Shown: positions 1-13,068 of the stretch, one piece after another
Numbering within the stretch: the first letter of the stretch is position 1
How the letters are laid out: each line of letters starts with the position of its first letter
Source of the DNA: Prinia subflava
Lineage: Eukaryota > Chordata > Aves > Passeriformes > Cisticolidae
Length of the DNA stretch: 64,000 bases
Assembly: GCF_021018805.1 (NCBI RefSeq)
Contig: NC_086251.1
Span: forward strand, 39,316,767 to 39,380,766
Direction of reading: 5' to 3'
Notes under the pieces: model-generated
What the model was told of the DNA's origin: nothing
Database searches by the model: none
Seen by the model: the letters and a program-made list of their open reading frames with translations, nothing else
Position numbers and translations under genes: made by a program

Positions 1-3000
1 GGCTCCAAATACTGCAATTTCAGTTTTTCCCAGAAGGGGGCTGCTCCACTTCTAACCCAGCAGACCTCAATGAGATTACAGAAAAATGCTGCATGTGCTG
101 CCTAAATTTAACAAGGTCCACTCTGCATAAAATACTTTTCAGCTCTGCTGCCCACATCAGCCTTCCTAATCACAAATGACAGAAAATAATAAAAGATTCT
201 GTCCCACAGAAACGTCTTCTAGATATGGCCAGGGGTTATTTTGCATGCTGAGTGCTAAGCACCTGAGTGGTGGTTTTATGCAACTCTTGAATAAGCCCAC
301 AAAGTATCCTGCCAGTGACAAGAATGCACCTCTTAGTACAACATTTCAGTTACAGTTAAAAATGGCAGAAGTTCAGCAACTCACTAACTTGCTTATTTAA
401 CTAAACACAATAAAACCCAATACATATAGACTTCATTGTTTTCATCTGTAACTCAATACCTGCTCATTAGGTCAATATCGATAATTATGATGATGAAATA
501 TTGAGACTTTTCAAAATGTTGTTTACTAACACATATTAAGCCCTTGTAGTTATCCACACTAATAGATGCATTAGGTGCATCTTGAGAAGCTTTTACTTGT
601 TCAAAACTGGAAAGTAGTAAAAACATTTGCAACTGTTATGCCCTATTATTGGTCTTCAACTGATGCTACATTTTAAGGTCTACCATAATCCTTACCCAGT
701 TTTGGGGCAGATATTAATGGCCTGGTAAATTTGGTTTTGAAACCAATGAACTTTTAAAGAAATCTGTTTCCCATTTAGCTCTGCAACAAGACACAATATT
801 TTCATTTGTAAACATGCTGTTTTATAATCAAACATTTTCTACTTTTGACAGTTGCCTGAAATAAAATCTACTGAACTTTAATAACTTACTTTAAAAATAA
901 AGCAGTACCTTTTCAACATAAATCTTTCAATACTTTCTGCACTGCTCCACAATCTAACATATATAGAAAGATTTTAAGGAAAATTTAATCGAGTGTCCAA
1001 ATATAACTTTACTTTAAACATTAGGTCATCTAAACATCTGTCTCCAATATATCCCTAGGGATTTAAATCAAAAGTCTGCTAAACATGTACAATCATTTTG
1101 AAAATAAATAACAGAACATATTTAGTCTTGATTATGATTATCATGCTTTTTAAAAGGCAACATTTATTCTAATAAGAAAAGTCTGAACTAATTTAAACTT
1201 TATGGACATTAACTTAGAAGAGTTTCATACTCTAAATAAGACAATTCTTTCCATTTAGTCTAGTCTCTAACAACATTCATGGGTTTATAACTGCAGAAAG
1301 CCTACATGTTTTCTTTCTCCCTTTTAGAAACACCTAATCAATAAGCTTGATTTCTCATCACATTAAAAAGTTAAATTTTTCAGAATGGAGAAAAGTTTGC
1401 TAAAAAATCAATAGAAAATATTGATATGTTTTCTTTTTGTATGTTATCTGGAGCCAGCTGAGGAAAGAAAGTTGAGTGATGTTTACTACACATTTGAAAT
1501 GTATACTAATTTTGAAAATCAACTCTCTAACCAAATATTAAGAAACAAGAGTTAGTAATAGAAAAATAAGTAAACCTTAACCCTGTTGCAAAGCCACTCA
1601 GAATTGGCTCTAAGCAGAAGTAAAATAAATAGTGCAAAGAATTTTCTAAAACTGAAAGAACTACTAAGACTCTCATTTGCTTTTTGGGGTGTTGCTGTTT
1701 GGGGGCACCAGCCACACATCTGCATACTTCAGTAAAATGTCCAGAAAACTAGGATAACACACTGAACTGGGAAATGATTCATTGACTAAAGACTAAAAGA
1801 TGACCCAGAAATTGTGTTTCCTGACAAAAATTGATGGATTGAAAATGATCCAGAGGGAAAACAAAAGCAGCTGTTAACAGTGTAGTTCAGTGATTGAAAA
1901 GCAGATCTAAAGGCCCATTATTCCTGCCTTTCCTTCCCCACTGTATGGGTGGGACTTCTCAGCAACATTCAGACCCTCACAGTTATTTTCTCATCAGAAA
2001 ACCACCACTGCAGACAACTGAAACATTAATTACCAGTTTCAGATTTTGGTGCAATGATATCTAATTGTAATGATTCCCCAGGACAAGACAAGCTGCAGAA
2101 AAAATGATAGGCACTTATCCTGTAACTACTCTACTTTCAACACACCCATAACAATTGACAAGATTTTCTGTAGAGAAAATACTATCTTAACATGGCTGAT
2201 ACTTAACACTTTCTTGCACAAATAATAATTAGACATCAGAGAGTGTTTCATATTATAAAAAAAAATATTGATTTACTTTACCCAACAACAGGACCAGTGT
2301 TGGTTTCCACAGGCAGCAAATACCAATTCATCTCCCCCAAAGGAAAATAATTAATTGTATGTTTTCAGGTTCAGTTTAAGAAGTGCCCATTTAAGGCCTT
2401 TATAATCAAGACTGAGATACCTAAAAATATTTAAAGGCATCCCTATTATCCATTCATTGCAATACTGATTTTCAAAACTTCCAGCTTCTAAGAGTCATAT
2501 CACTATCTGAAAAGGGTTTTTTCCCCTTTGTCTTTAGCCCTCTTAGCTTCTTTCATTCATACCGACCCTGATCATAATACTTAAACCAGTCTGAAAAGGT
2601 CAATATAATCATTTTTCAGAGAGAATTTCAATCTCATAACAGACGAGTTTCTGCAGTCTTAGGGGTATGATTTTGAGTGTCACCCACCCTGCTAGCTTGA
2701 AATGGAAAAGCAGCAAGCATAAAGAAGGAATGTTTACATGTATAAGAACATCCAAGGTAACATCACAGGAACTACGCTACAGCTAAAGAAAATATGTAAT
2801 ATCATCACTTACAGAAAAAATTGCCAGATTTTATGCATAGAAATAACCAGAATCAGTTTTCATTTTCTCTTCTAGAACACTGCCACAGAAAACACATCTA
2901 CTGCTATCAAATTCAGGCCTTGTTGCTACATGTTAGAATTTTATCCTTACTGCATAATAAACTTCTGTGTTACAACAATTTAACATGGATTTCAATATGT

Positions 3001-4590
3001 ACATCAGTCACTAAGCACAACTGATGAGATAATAAACAGTAATGAAAATTTGTTCTTTATGCCAATATAACCTTGGCTCACAGAAGCTGTAACAGCTTCA
3101 GCATTGCCTCTGCAGATTAAGCATCTTTGCATACGAATTTTACACAGGCGTGTTCCAGTATCAATTCTTTTGATTACCTATATGCTTTTGCGCGTATAAC
3201 ATATACTATTCCACAATATTATTCAACTTTAAAATCTCACAACAAAATTTTATAGCTTACTTTGAAGAAGTGTGTACGTTAAAGCTCTTATGCTTTGCTG
3301 TAGGTCTCATGCCTGCAAATACCTGAAGGAAGTTAACAGAGGCTTACAGCAGTGTGTATGTAATACAGCAGTCTTTACTTTAGTTATAGATTGGCATTGA
3401 GAGCTTGATGACATTTCTGCAATATTGTATAAAATCCATGCTAAAATTAAAATAATCAAGCCTCAAATTTGTCACTGTGGAAATCAGTAGGTATTTGCAT
3501 GTTGATTGTATTGGGACATGAATATATCACAAGTTTTTTATTTATACATGGTATCTTAGCATTACAACCATCTACTGACCTTGACCAGTGATACATCAGC
3601 ACTTACAATTCTTGTGGTTAATTCAATGACAGGCAAATTCAGTGCCATTGCTTGTGCAGTACACACATGAAATCAGCATTTATTGATCATTATTTATTTG
3701 ACATCTTTAAGCTTTTATTTCGCATATGATCATTCAAAATTACATATGCTTATCTTCTTATCTGCACCAGCTTCAACATACATTTTTATCGCCCTGCTAC
3801 ACGTAGGGGAAAAAGCACATCAGCGTCTTATTGTAGTATTGCACTGCCATCTTGTGGGCAGTAGAGCGAATGAGTGCAATTAACTTCATTACTCCATTTT
3901 CTGCGTGTGAAGTTGGTCGCTTTGACAGGTTTGGGTTTTTGCGGAGGGTGGGAGATAAGGGATGAGGTTTTATGAGAAAAAATTTGTTACTCTAAAAACA
4001 ATAGAAAACGGATAACCTTTCTGAAAACCCTCAGGCTTAGCACAGACAAAATCTGAAGGATATGTGCCTTATTACACCCTTAGGGGATTCTGTGCACAGT
4101 GTTTCATCCCCATTGGCTAACATGCCAGACTAAATAAAGCTCAGCCAACTCCTCATTTTTCCCAGTGTATCCTATTTGAAACAAAGACACACTTGGAATT
4201 ATGAGGTTGCTGGAGGATTCTCAAACCAAGTGAGTACCAGAGCAAGTCTGAAATTTAATCACCAAGTTCAATAAGCAGTTTGGTATGAGCTGTGTCTGAG
4301 TCCGCAGACTACAAAATTCTTCTTTTCAGGATCCCAATTTCTACAGAAAGTACCGAGCATTCTACAGGTGCCATAACATGTTAGAAATTATGAAAATTCT
4401 TAGTCTCTTCCTGTCACTGTTACATAAACATGTAAAATTTAGTTAATATCTTAACCCCCATCTAAAAGCTGTTACATTAAAAAAAAAAATCCCCAAACAT
4501 AGCTTGAAACATATTTAAGAGTTCCAAATGGCTGCTCATGAGTTGCTAGTACACTGCAATGACTCAATCAAACAAGATTAGTTCACCCTA
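1..4590. other. AT-rich non-coding stretch
   Basis: This stretch is AT-rich, with stop codons in all frames and only short open frames. It has no recognisable transposon and no CpG-rich promoter. If a leftward gene starts in the CpG island near 12 kb, this could be its introns or 3' untranslated region. That is inference from position only. One weak minus-strand exon candidate (3261-3322) is listed separately. Confidence 0.5.
3261..3322 (-). CDS. Weak candidate exon, unidentified
   Basis: On the minus strand a pyrimidine-rich acceptor ending TTCCTTCAG precedes 62 nt that are open in only one frame. They end at the donor AAA|GTAAGC. The frame starts in phase 0 and leaves two bases. It encodes a short basic peptide beginning VFAGMRPTAK. 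I do not recognise the product. A second minus-strand segment near 2815-2872 also has a good acceptor and a GTAAGT donor. Joined in phase to this exon it reads only a few codons before a stop, so it could be a terminal exon or chance. Strand and position fit a leftward transcript from the 12-kb island. Chance is a serious alternative. Confidence 0.18.
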
Positions 4591-4599
4591 AACATGTTC

Positions 4600-5632
4600 T
4601 GGACAGACACAGAGAGTTGAGGTCAATGGCCCTGTGCCTAAGGGGAGCTCAGTGACGTGTGGCATCCCCCAGGGCTCTGTCTTGGGACCAGTGCTCTTCA
4701 GTGTCTTCATCACTGACATGAAGTGAGACCTCAGCACATAAGAAGATGACATGAAGCTTAGTGGTGCAATTGATACAACAGAGGGACAAAATCCCATCCA
4801 GGATCCTGGACCTGGACAAATTTGATAAGGGGGCCTACAAGTACCTCATGAAGTGCAAAAAATCAAGTTCAAGGTGCTGCACCTAGGTCAGGTAAGGAGA
4901 GACATGAGTAGATGCTGAGACAAGAAGTCATTGAAAGCAGCCTTGTGGAGAAGGACTTGGCGATTCTTGTGGATGAAAAGCTGGACATGAACCAGCGATG
5001 TGCACTTGCAATGCAGAAGGCCAACCTTATCCTGGGCTGCATCAGGAGCAGCGGGGGCAGCCCAAGGGAGATGATTCTGCACTTCTGCTCCTGCCAGACC
5101 TCACCTGCAATGCTGCACCCAGATCTGGAGTCTTCAGCACAAGTAGGACATGGACCTGTGGAGCAGGCCCAGAGGAGGTCAGAAAGATGACAATGAGTGA
5201 AATATCTCTTCTACAAAGACAGGTTGAGAAAGTTGGAGTTGATCAGCATGAAGAAGAGAAGGCTCCAGGGAGACCTTACTGTGGCCTACCAGTACCATAA
5301 AGGGACTTACAAAACGGAGGGAGAGGAACTTTTTATATGGACACATAGTGACAAGACAAGAGGCAATGGCTTTAAACTGAAAGAGAGACGTTTTCAATTA
5401 AATGTTATGAAGAAATTCTTTACTCAGATGGTGCTGAAGTGTTAGAATAGGTTGCCCAGAGAGATTGTGGATGCTCCATCCCTGGAAATGTTCAAGGCCA
5501 GATGGGATGGGGCCCTGAGCAACCTGATCTAGTGAGTGGCATCCCTCTCCATGGCAGGAGGACTGGAACTAAATTATCTATAAGGTCCTTTTCAATCCAA
5601 ACCACTCTAGGATTCCATGATTCTACACAGCA
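4600..5632 (+). mobile_element. CR1 LINE fragment (3' part of ORF2 and 3' UTR)
   Basis: This is a 5'-truncated copy of the avian non-LTR retrotransposon CR1 in plus orientation. The 5' part keeps a decayed reverse transcriptase segment with the motif GIPQGSVLGPVLF around 4661-4699. An in-frame TGA follows soon after, so it cannot code. Further along are the usual CR1 3' blocks: the 'rectangle' of a GACAGGTTGAG-like segment, the AACAGGTTGCCCAGAGAG-like segment near 5445, and the AACCTGATCTAG segment near 5520. It ends in the family's characteristic ATTCCATGATTCT tail near 5612-5625. Several stops and frame changes show an old, dead copy. Confidence 0.92.
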
Positions 5633-6239
5633 ATTTTCATTTGTTGCTTTTAAACTAAAGCTATATTGCAAGGGTATTGCTTCTTCAAATCACTTAACTG
5701 TCTGAAAATTTAGAGGAATTTTGCTAGCTGCCAGCTTTGCATATTCAGCAAAATTTATGAATGCTCATGAGGATTTCATTAGTTTTCACTAAAATTTAAC
5801 AAGGTTTTCTGTGGCAACCCAGTAACATTAATTCAGTTAGAAGTATACAAAGCAAACAGTCCAATCTGTCTTTCAGATTCAGATATTTTTTGAATTATCA
5901 GCTAGTAGGAAAGGTGAAGGTCAGAGACTGAAAAATATTACAGAACTAAAGTTTGAAATGCTATAGCAAGTGGGAAAATACTCTGAAAATTTTCCACCAG
6001 TAATGGTTCACAAGGTGAATGGTTAACTTCAGTTGGTTCATTCCATGGCATTCTACATACCCTCACTGGACTAGTCTGCAGCACAGAGCTGTATGTTACC
6101 AGGTTGAAAAATATCACATATCACAAACCTGTGTGGTTTTGAATTGCCTAGGAGACCAAAGCCAACAATTCAATTGTACTGGCTGCAAAATTAGCATCTG
6201 TTCCTCTGAGCGTCCCTGGCAGCTCCTCCTTATTTCCAG

Positions 6240-6332
6240 CGACGCACTGAAGTCAATCTGTCCCGAATACTGTACTGCCTCTTTGAACTGTATAATGATG
6301 AAAGCAATAGGGGCTACATAGACCCTGCAAAG
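6240..6332 (+). CDS. Candidate isolated coding exon, degenerate EF-hand-like
   Basis: A pyrimidine-rich acceptor (CTCCTCCTTATTTCCAG) is followed by exactly 31 open codons and the donor AAAG|GTACTG, so the exon is phase 0 at both ends. The peptide runs from RRTEVNLSRILYCLFELYN to a segment with DESNRGYIDPAK. The helix LSRILYCLFELY followed by N-D-E-S-N-R-G-Y-I-D resembles a degenerate EF-hand loop, such as those in dystrophin-family proteins. The spacing and acidic residues are poor, so no function is assigned. It could belong to a plus-strand gene entering from the left or to a pseudogene fragment. The minus strand of the same block is also open, which lowers confidence. No partner exon was found in the window. 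Confidence 0.28.
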
Positions 6333-8004
6333 GTACTGCACATTTTCTTTTCAGCAGGTTTCATAAAACATAATGTGCATGGATGGTTGTCTGAGCAGAA
6401 ACAGATCGAAATCCTTCCAAGTCTTAACTTCCCACCTGTTCCTATCTCCTCCCAATTTCTACAAGTGTATTGGAGGAGGTTCAGGATATCTGATATCTCA
6501 GCTTACACACACTTAGCCTTATTTTCGTCTTCTCTTACCCAAAGTTCTCCTCACCATATTGCCAACCAAGCAACTCCCACCCAAACCTCCAAGTCCAACA
6601 CCAGGTTGGCATGTTATTAATTTCTCAGACTAGCAAAGAAAATTGGCTTCATTGGTTGCATCTAGTGCATTCCTTTGGAGTACTTTAACTTGTGGAATGT
6701 TTCCTTGAAATGAGTACTTTTCGACTGATTCCCATCCTTAGCTTTTTAATTTAAAGGCTTTGCTAACATCTGAAACACCAAACCAAAGGCAGTGAAAGAC
6801 ACTGAGAATGTACTATTTCCTCAGATAATATTTCAGCCTTAAGTGACTTCAGAGAAAGGGAGAAAGGAAAGTTTAAGCACTTTAAAATGTTATGATGTAG
6901 AGTCAAGAAAGTTACATGGTGTAGCTAAATACTTAGCTAGTTGAAATTACCTGTAAGCATTAATCAATTATTTTAGTAACATGTGAATGCACATTGCAGG
7001 GCTTAAAAGGAAGAAAAAAACTCCCAAGAAAACACAGAATACTCCTCCTAACTTTAACTTCCAGAAAGGTGTCATAAAAATAAAAACAAGGGAGGGGAAT
7101 AATTAGACAATTTTCCTGCTGTTTCAAATGCTTTCTGTACACCTATCACAGTCCCTTTCCCATTCTTAGGGACCAAATAACCTAAGGTGTTTCACAGAGT
7201 ATGCTGGCTAGTGTACCTTGAAATGATTTTTGTCTGCCTAATGCCTCTCGCAACAGGAAGACCAAGCGCTGGTTTTAATGCTGTATTTGCATTTGACAGT
7301 CTTAGTTTGACAAGTGGCTTTCCTGCTTATAGATCTGGTTCAAAGAAGTTGCTGCTATCCAGGTTAATCAACTTTGTCTACTCCTGAAATAAAACACCTC
7401 TCAAGAGAAAAGATTTGGACTTTCAAAGGAGCTTAAGAGAATTAGACTCACAAAACCTATTAGGTTTCAATGAAGCTGGAAACCTAACTCTTAAAAAAAA
7501 ATTAAAAATATATTAAAAAACTGAAGCTGAGAAGTACAAAGAGGCAGAAACCCTGCTGTTTCATGAAAATATGAAGAATAGGTGGGGGGAAGAACAGCCT
7601 GAATTATCCCTATGAAGTAATTATTTTATATTAAAGCTCATTTTGTTCTGACTTTTCCATATTCATTTTACAGTAATTAATTTTGCAGTTCATGTTCATT
7701 TATTAAATGGAATTAGGCAAAGAGACACACTGAATTTTCAGCAGAAAAGTACTTAAAGATTGGTTAAATATTACAGATCTGAAAAACATGTCATCTTTGT
7801 ATTTATCACTTACTAAATATATGAAATAAAATTTTCAAAATTTTAACTTCAAAATTTAAAATGTTTATAGGTTATTTGTACATGTATGGAAAAAAGAGAG
7901 GTGATCATACAACTAAATATAAACTAAATTTTATTTATGTTACCTTTGGATTTAGCTAATTGTTTCCATTTGCAGTTGTTTGCTATTAAAAAACAAGAAC
8001 ATAC

Positions 8005-8062
8005 CTATATCAAGTAGGTCAAGAAGGATCCTAAACCCTGCAGGGTAGCTATATCCAGCCAC
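8005..8062 (-). CDS. Weak candidate exon, unidentified
   Basis: On the minus strand a 58-nt segment is open and ends at the strong donor ATAG|GTATGT. It starts in phase 0 and leaves one base, and encodes VAGYSYPAGFRILLDLLDI, which looks protein-like (a hydrophobic LLDLLDI helix). The acceptor side is weak: the pyrimidine tract is poor and an upstream AG would be met first. Using that upstream AG shifts the frame to one with a stop at the donor. It lies about 3.7 kb downstream of the minus-strand donor in the 12-kb CpG island, so it could be an exon of that leftward transcript. Product unknown. Confidence 0.2.
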
Positions 8063-9411
8063 CTGCCTTCACTATGCCAAGGGTATCTGTGCAACTGTTT
8101 ATGACATTTGCACATCATCATTCAAACTGACTCAACACTCTGTTACAGATGTCTTGACAAATTAATCCGGGTATCCCTTAACATACTTTGCACTATTCAG
8201 TTCCTCTCTATGAGGACAGAAATATCGATTTTGTATGCAACAGTATTGTTTTAATTTCTGCTTTTTCCATATAGGCAGGCAAAACAATGATTTTTTTGAT
8301 CTTTGTGTTTTAGAGAAACAATTCTTCTCATGACTTGAACCCTGCATTGACTCAGCTTCTCAAATAACCTTTTGAAGAACTGCTATAAATCTAAGGAGCT
8401 CAGAGGCTCCCAAGTTGTTCTTTTCACAGTGATCCTTACAGTTTAGAGTTGATTTTCTGTTTAATTTTTTTGCTATAAATTCCACACATGCCTTAGCTTA
8501 CTAATTAACCACTAGAGAATAAGAGTATGCCTGCAGTTCCTTGTACTAGAAGGGCCTGAACTCACTAACGAAATGCCCCAATTACGTTTGAAGTCCTTCC
8601 CCTCACTACTGTCATGCACCCAGGCAAGCAAACAAAACCAAGTATTTTGAATTATACTATTAACCTTCATTGAGGAATCTGAAAGATGGGAGCAAACAAT
8701 GCCAGCAAAAGTAACATAAGCCAAGACTAAGACTTTGTCCATATTTAAAAATTCATTCACTCCTAGGAAGCAGAGCTTTCCATTTCATATGAAGTCAGAT
8801 TACAAGCCACATGAAAGCAGACGCACCCCTTGCCACAGACAAAGTATGCATGAGATCTGTCATTGCTTGACTTTTACAGTTCAATTACAGTAAAGAGCTG
8901 CTCAAGTTTAACTTAGCAATGCCTTGGACAGTCAACAATATGCTTATATATTTTCTCTTAAAACACTGAATACTTTCTCCTTCTTCCAGTATGCCAGTAT
9001 CTTCCATTTTATCAGTTCTGTAGACTAGGGGTCATGGTTGGTTTCTTTCTTTCTTTTCTTCTTTCTCTTCCCCTGTCTTAATATTAAGTCCATGAACAAG
9101 TCCTGTCATCTTCCATGAAGTGTCAAAAAATCCCTTTCTTCCTGTTCTGTCAGCTTAGTCTTATCTCTAATATTTTTCCACTCAACCTAGCAGAATTACT
9201 TCTTATCTGATCCTTTTGCATCAGACATGCAGATACTAAATAACCTCTCATGTTACTTGTGCAGGCAATATTTCTGACCCTTCAATTACATCTGTTGGGC
9301 TCTGCCGTTCATTCTCAGCCACCTCAGTACATTACTACCATTGCTTTGACATAGCCCAACTAACAGTATCTTTCTTAGAAACCAGCTTAACTAAGAATAA
9401 TTTATTTCTTT

Positions 9412-9512
9412 AAGGGTTTGATTTTGGGTTTTGTTGTTGTTGTTTGGTTTTTGTTTTGTTTGTTTGTTTTGGGGTTTTAGGTTGGGGGTTTTTTGGGTTG
9501 CTTGGTTTTGTT
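9412..9512. repeat. T/G-rich low-complexity tract
   Basis: About 100 bases consist almost only of T and G, with short GTT, TTTG and GGTTTT units in imperfect tandem. It is a simple-sequence expansion or a decayed retroposon poly(A) tail read from the other strand. No gene is implied. Confidence 0.8.
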
Positions 9513-11224
9513 TCTTTCTAAATACCAGACTGTGTTAGAGACAGCAAAGTCACTCTAGGATGTCTGTGGCATTCACTTGAGCCCAGGAAACAGAACAAAA
9601 CACCTACAAGAGTCCTATGTCCTTCGGCAGAGACAGCCAAAAGCAATATAGGGTAGTTGAAGTAATACTGGGAAACTAAGGTCAGGAAACAAACCCAATC
9701 CTTTTCTCCTTGCTTCCACCTTTTCCATGTTGGATCTAAACTTGCCTGAGAAATTTAAACTTTAGACTGAATACCTCAAAACTGCAGCCTTCACCTTCTA
9801 CCATCTCTATAAATTAGCAGGAAAAAACACCACTGAGTTTTAAGCAAGCAAGTTTTCAAGTTTCAGCCATTTCCCTCTAATGCACCTTAGAGCTCCCATT
9901 TGAAGCACACATCCAAAAATCCCCTGATAGGTACAATTTTAGTGTTGTTCAGACTTAGACAACAATCATTACTGGTTTATTTCAAAACAAATGAATAGAG
10001 ATTTCTGCACTAATTTAAAACTAGTGATGCAGCTAAGGAACTTGCCTGCCTGACAGGCAATTAAGCAAAAGGTTGCAAGCATCTTTAACATTATGCCTCT
10101 GGACTAGATATTACAGGCCTCTCACATTATGCTTTTTTATAAAAGTGTTGCATGCCAATCAATTGTCTCATTGGAAATTCTCTCACCCTAATACTGATGC
10201 CTAACAGACTACCAAATATTTTTCATTTATCTAAATGACAACTTTCTTTCTGTTGTGTTAGGCAATCTCTTCTTCTACAAAGAGAGCCTGTAACAAAATC
10301 AGGCTCCTGCCAGAGGCTGGTAACATAGTGTGTTAGATCAATCTGAATCACTAAGGCACAGGCCAACTGCTAAGGGCAGATAAATCTGCCATCTTGCAGA
10401 ACATCTGGTGACAAAACACCTCAGTATCCCTTCAGGTATGAAGGGTTTCCAACAATCTAAGACAGATTAAACCTTTCCATTCTCTCCTATAGGAAGATGG
10501 GGGAGGAACCAAGCAGTGTCCAAAAAACCTTTAGAATTTCAAAGGCTATAGAAAAGCTGCATAAAGAGTCATACAATACACAATACTTCTCCACTTCTGC
10601 TATGACATCTCTTGCTGTCAGAGGAGAAGTCTGAAAACAAAGGGCATACAGAGTCACTAGCATGAAAAGAAAGTGCTCAAATGTGTATTGGTGGCAGGAA
10701 TGCATGGAAGTGGATTTAGAGGTACCAGGGGAATTAGAGGGAATGGAAGACCAGCTCACATGTAGAGTCACAGCCACACAGTTCTCAATCACAGGAGAAT
10801 TTTTCATGTGCACATTACACTGAATTACAGTGTAAAAAACACAGCAACACTACCATGCAGCTCTTGTCTTTCATGTAAAACATAATATGACAAACAGCAT
10901 TTAGACCTCAGAAGAGACACTAAGGAACACTTAAAGAAACATTAAGAGGATTTACATATACAGACTGAAAGAGCAGGATATTGTGTTAAAATCCCCTACA
11001 CTGCAAGCTGACTTAAATAATTCAGTTTCACTAGGATTTAAGTAAACCTGAAGAAATTGACCAGCAACGCTTTCATTGCTAAACAGACGTGTACGATTTT
11101 GACATTTGTAGTTTGCAGTACAAATAGACTACAAATGAACGAGTAACGTCGACGTTCCTAATAGTATTTTTAAAACCCCACCGAAACGCATTTCCACTGT
11201 AGCCCTGCATTGGTTTCTCTGTAA

Positions 11225-12290
11225 CTCAGCGACGAAGAGTGCCATGGGGAAGGCGTCTGAGCAGGGCAACTACGTTGCCTGTCCCGTATGCAGGCGCTGG
11301 AGGCGGATCCCCGCCGTGTTCTCCCCGGGCGCGGCTCCAACCCCCGGGCCGGCCGTGCCGCGGGGCCGCGCAGGGACAGCGCTGGCGGCGCTGCCGTTGG
11401 AGGGGCCCGCCCGCCGCTCTTATCGCCCGAGGGGCTGCAGGGCGTGTGCGGCGCAGATACACCGCGGGGCAGGGAGCGCCCCTTCACCCCGTGCCCCACC
11501 GGCGGGCCCGGCACCGCTACATGAGTTGCCCCGGGACCCCCGGGCTTGGGTCGCCCCCGGGGCCCGCCCGCGCCGCCCGGCGGGGGAGGAGCCGCCGCTG
11601 AGCCGGTGCGTTCCCCGCCGCCCGGGAAGCGCGGACAGGGGGAGGCGGCGCGGCCGCCCGCGCCTCAGGCTGACGGAGCGCCGGCGGGGGACGGGCAGCC
11701 CCTTCCCGCCCACGAGAAACGCGCCCACTCACCCGCCGAGCCTCCGGCGACGACTTGGTGAGAGGCCTCCTGCAGAAAGCCCCGGGGCTGGCGAGCCATC
11801 CTTGCCCGCGCCGCGGCGGCGACGAGGCAGCTGGAGCCTGGCGAGCGGCTGCCGAGCCGGGGCCGAGTCCGCGCTGGGCGGGTGGGGAAGAGCCGGGGGG
11901 GCCGCGGTTATCTGTGGGCGGGAGGGAGGGCCGCGAACGCCGGGGGGAACGCAGGGCTGGCTGCGCGGCCCCGCGGAGGCCTTTGGCAGCCGGCCCCGGC
12001 CAGAGGGCGGCCCGGGCAGGGCACGGGCTCGCAGCTACGGGCGATCGCTTCCAGCCGGGAAAGCGGCAGCCTCTCTCTCTTAGGGCAGAGCCGGGACGGC
12101 CGGCGCGCCGATCGTTCACGCCGGGGCGGGGAGCGAGGCTGTGGTGCTGTCAGCCAGTCGGCGGGGGACGGCAGCCGGTCTCAGGTCCTGCCCAGGCTCG
12201 GGCCGTGCACTCCCGCCTCGGGGCTGGTGCCGTACAGCGCACATCCCGCTCCCCCACCGCCGCTGGGACACAGCTAACACCCGCTCATCC
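11225..12290. promoter_or_regulatory. CpG island (left), probable promoter
   Basis: About 1 kb of very GC-rich, CpG-dense sequence stands out sharply from AT-rich flanks. It contains GGGCGGG-type GC boxes and a strong minus-strand splice donor (GGCGG|GTGAGT) at 11,732. This is typical of a constitutive vertebrate promoter with first exon. Long open frames on both strands here reflect the lack of AT-rich stop codons rather than coding. The minus donor argues for leftward transcription. A plus-strand donor-like GTGAGAGG at 11,757 also exists, so the island may be bidirectional. Confidence 0.85.
11733..12120 (-). other. Probable first exon of a leftward transcript
   Basis: The minus strand reads GGCTCGGCGG|GTGAGTGGG at 11,742-11,724, a near-perfect donor, inside the CpG island. 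The transcription start is not defined by sequence; 12,120 is a guess at the upstream limit. The frame through this segment is open and rich in Arg, Pro, Ala and Gly, as expected for GC-rich 5' UTR, and I recognise no protein in it. The exon is therefore best treated as untranslated. Downstream exons would lie to the left and are not securely identified. Confidence 0.4.
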
Positions 12291-13068
12291 TTTGCTGCTC
12301 AACCTGCAGGAAGGTTCGGTGGTGCCGCTGGGCTCACAGGCTGTCTTTTTGAAGCCTACTGTCCTTTTAAAACCTTTAGTTTAAAGGTTGGTTCCATCTC
12401 TTCAATGTTCAAAGGACAGGGGTATCTTGTCACTTGGAGTGTAACTATTGCATGTGTTACACGGACCTGTTGGTCCATCTGAGTAAACAAAACTGTGACA
12501 GGGCACGGGCTGGAAGTGCTGGGACATAGACAGCGCCATTGCCGACAGCTTCCAGCACCGCTTTCGGCAGGGACAATCTGCTTTTCGGAAAGATGCCCGA
12601 GCACAACGTGGGGGACAGTATGGGCTCATCCCAGAGGCGGCACCATTGAAGCGCAACACAGTTCATAGGGGTGTTGTGATACTTTAGTTTGCCGAGTACC
12701 TGCGAGTGTTCTAGTGATAGTTTAGCCACAAATGTCTCTGACTAGAGGTTCCAGCCTTGAAAGGAAATGTAGCCTTTTGTACAAAGAGAAAAAAGATGGG
12801 TCGATTGCTGTTGAAAAGGATGGGAACGTAGGAAATACACAGAGAAGTGTTAATAAAGTGTTAAAAGACCAAGACCCAATTGCAAAAAGGAATAATAGTC
12901 AGGTATAGCATTCAGTTATATCACTTGAATGCATCAGCTGATAAACAATAACATGAATTTTTGATCTATGTAGGAGCTGAGTGCAGATTGCTGTGGGAAT
13001 ACAGAATAACCTCCTTAAATTAATAGGCCCTGAATGTGCTGACCTTTGAGTAATTAAAATCTCAACTT

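Larger units (their letters stand above)
5640..11224. other. AT-rich intergenic or intronic stretch
   Basis: No certain gene is present. The region holds one plus-strand exon-like segment at 6240-6332, one minus-strand exon-like segment at 8005-8062, and a T/G-rich low-complexity tract near 9.4 kb. Otherwise it is AT-rich with short chance frames. A minus frame at 10,487-10,813 spans about 108 codons but has no coding-like composition or clear splice sites. Confidence 0.5.

Noticed and set aside
4912..5445. Overlapping plus-strand frames of 80-100 codons
   Set aside because: They fall inside the dead CR1 copy and are decayed LINE sequence.
11244..12083. 279-codon plus-strand open frame starting MGKASEQGNY in strong start context
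   Set aside because: It lies in a CpG island where stop codons are rare; the product is mostly Arg, Pro, Ala and Gly and other frames on both strands are equally open. No domain is visible.
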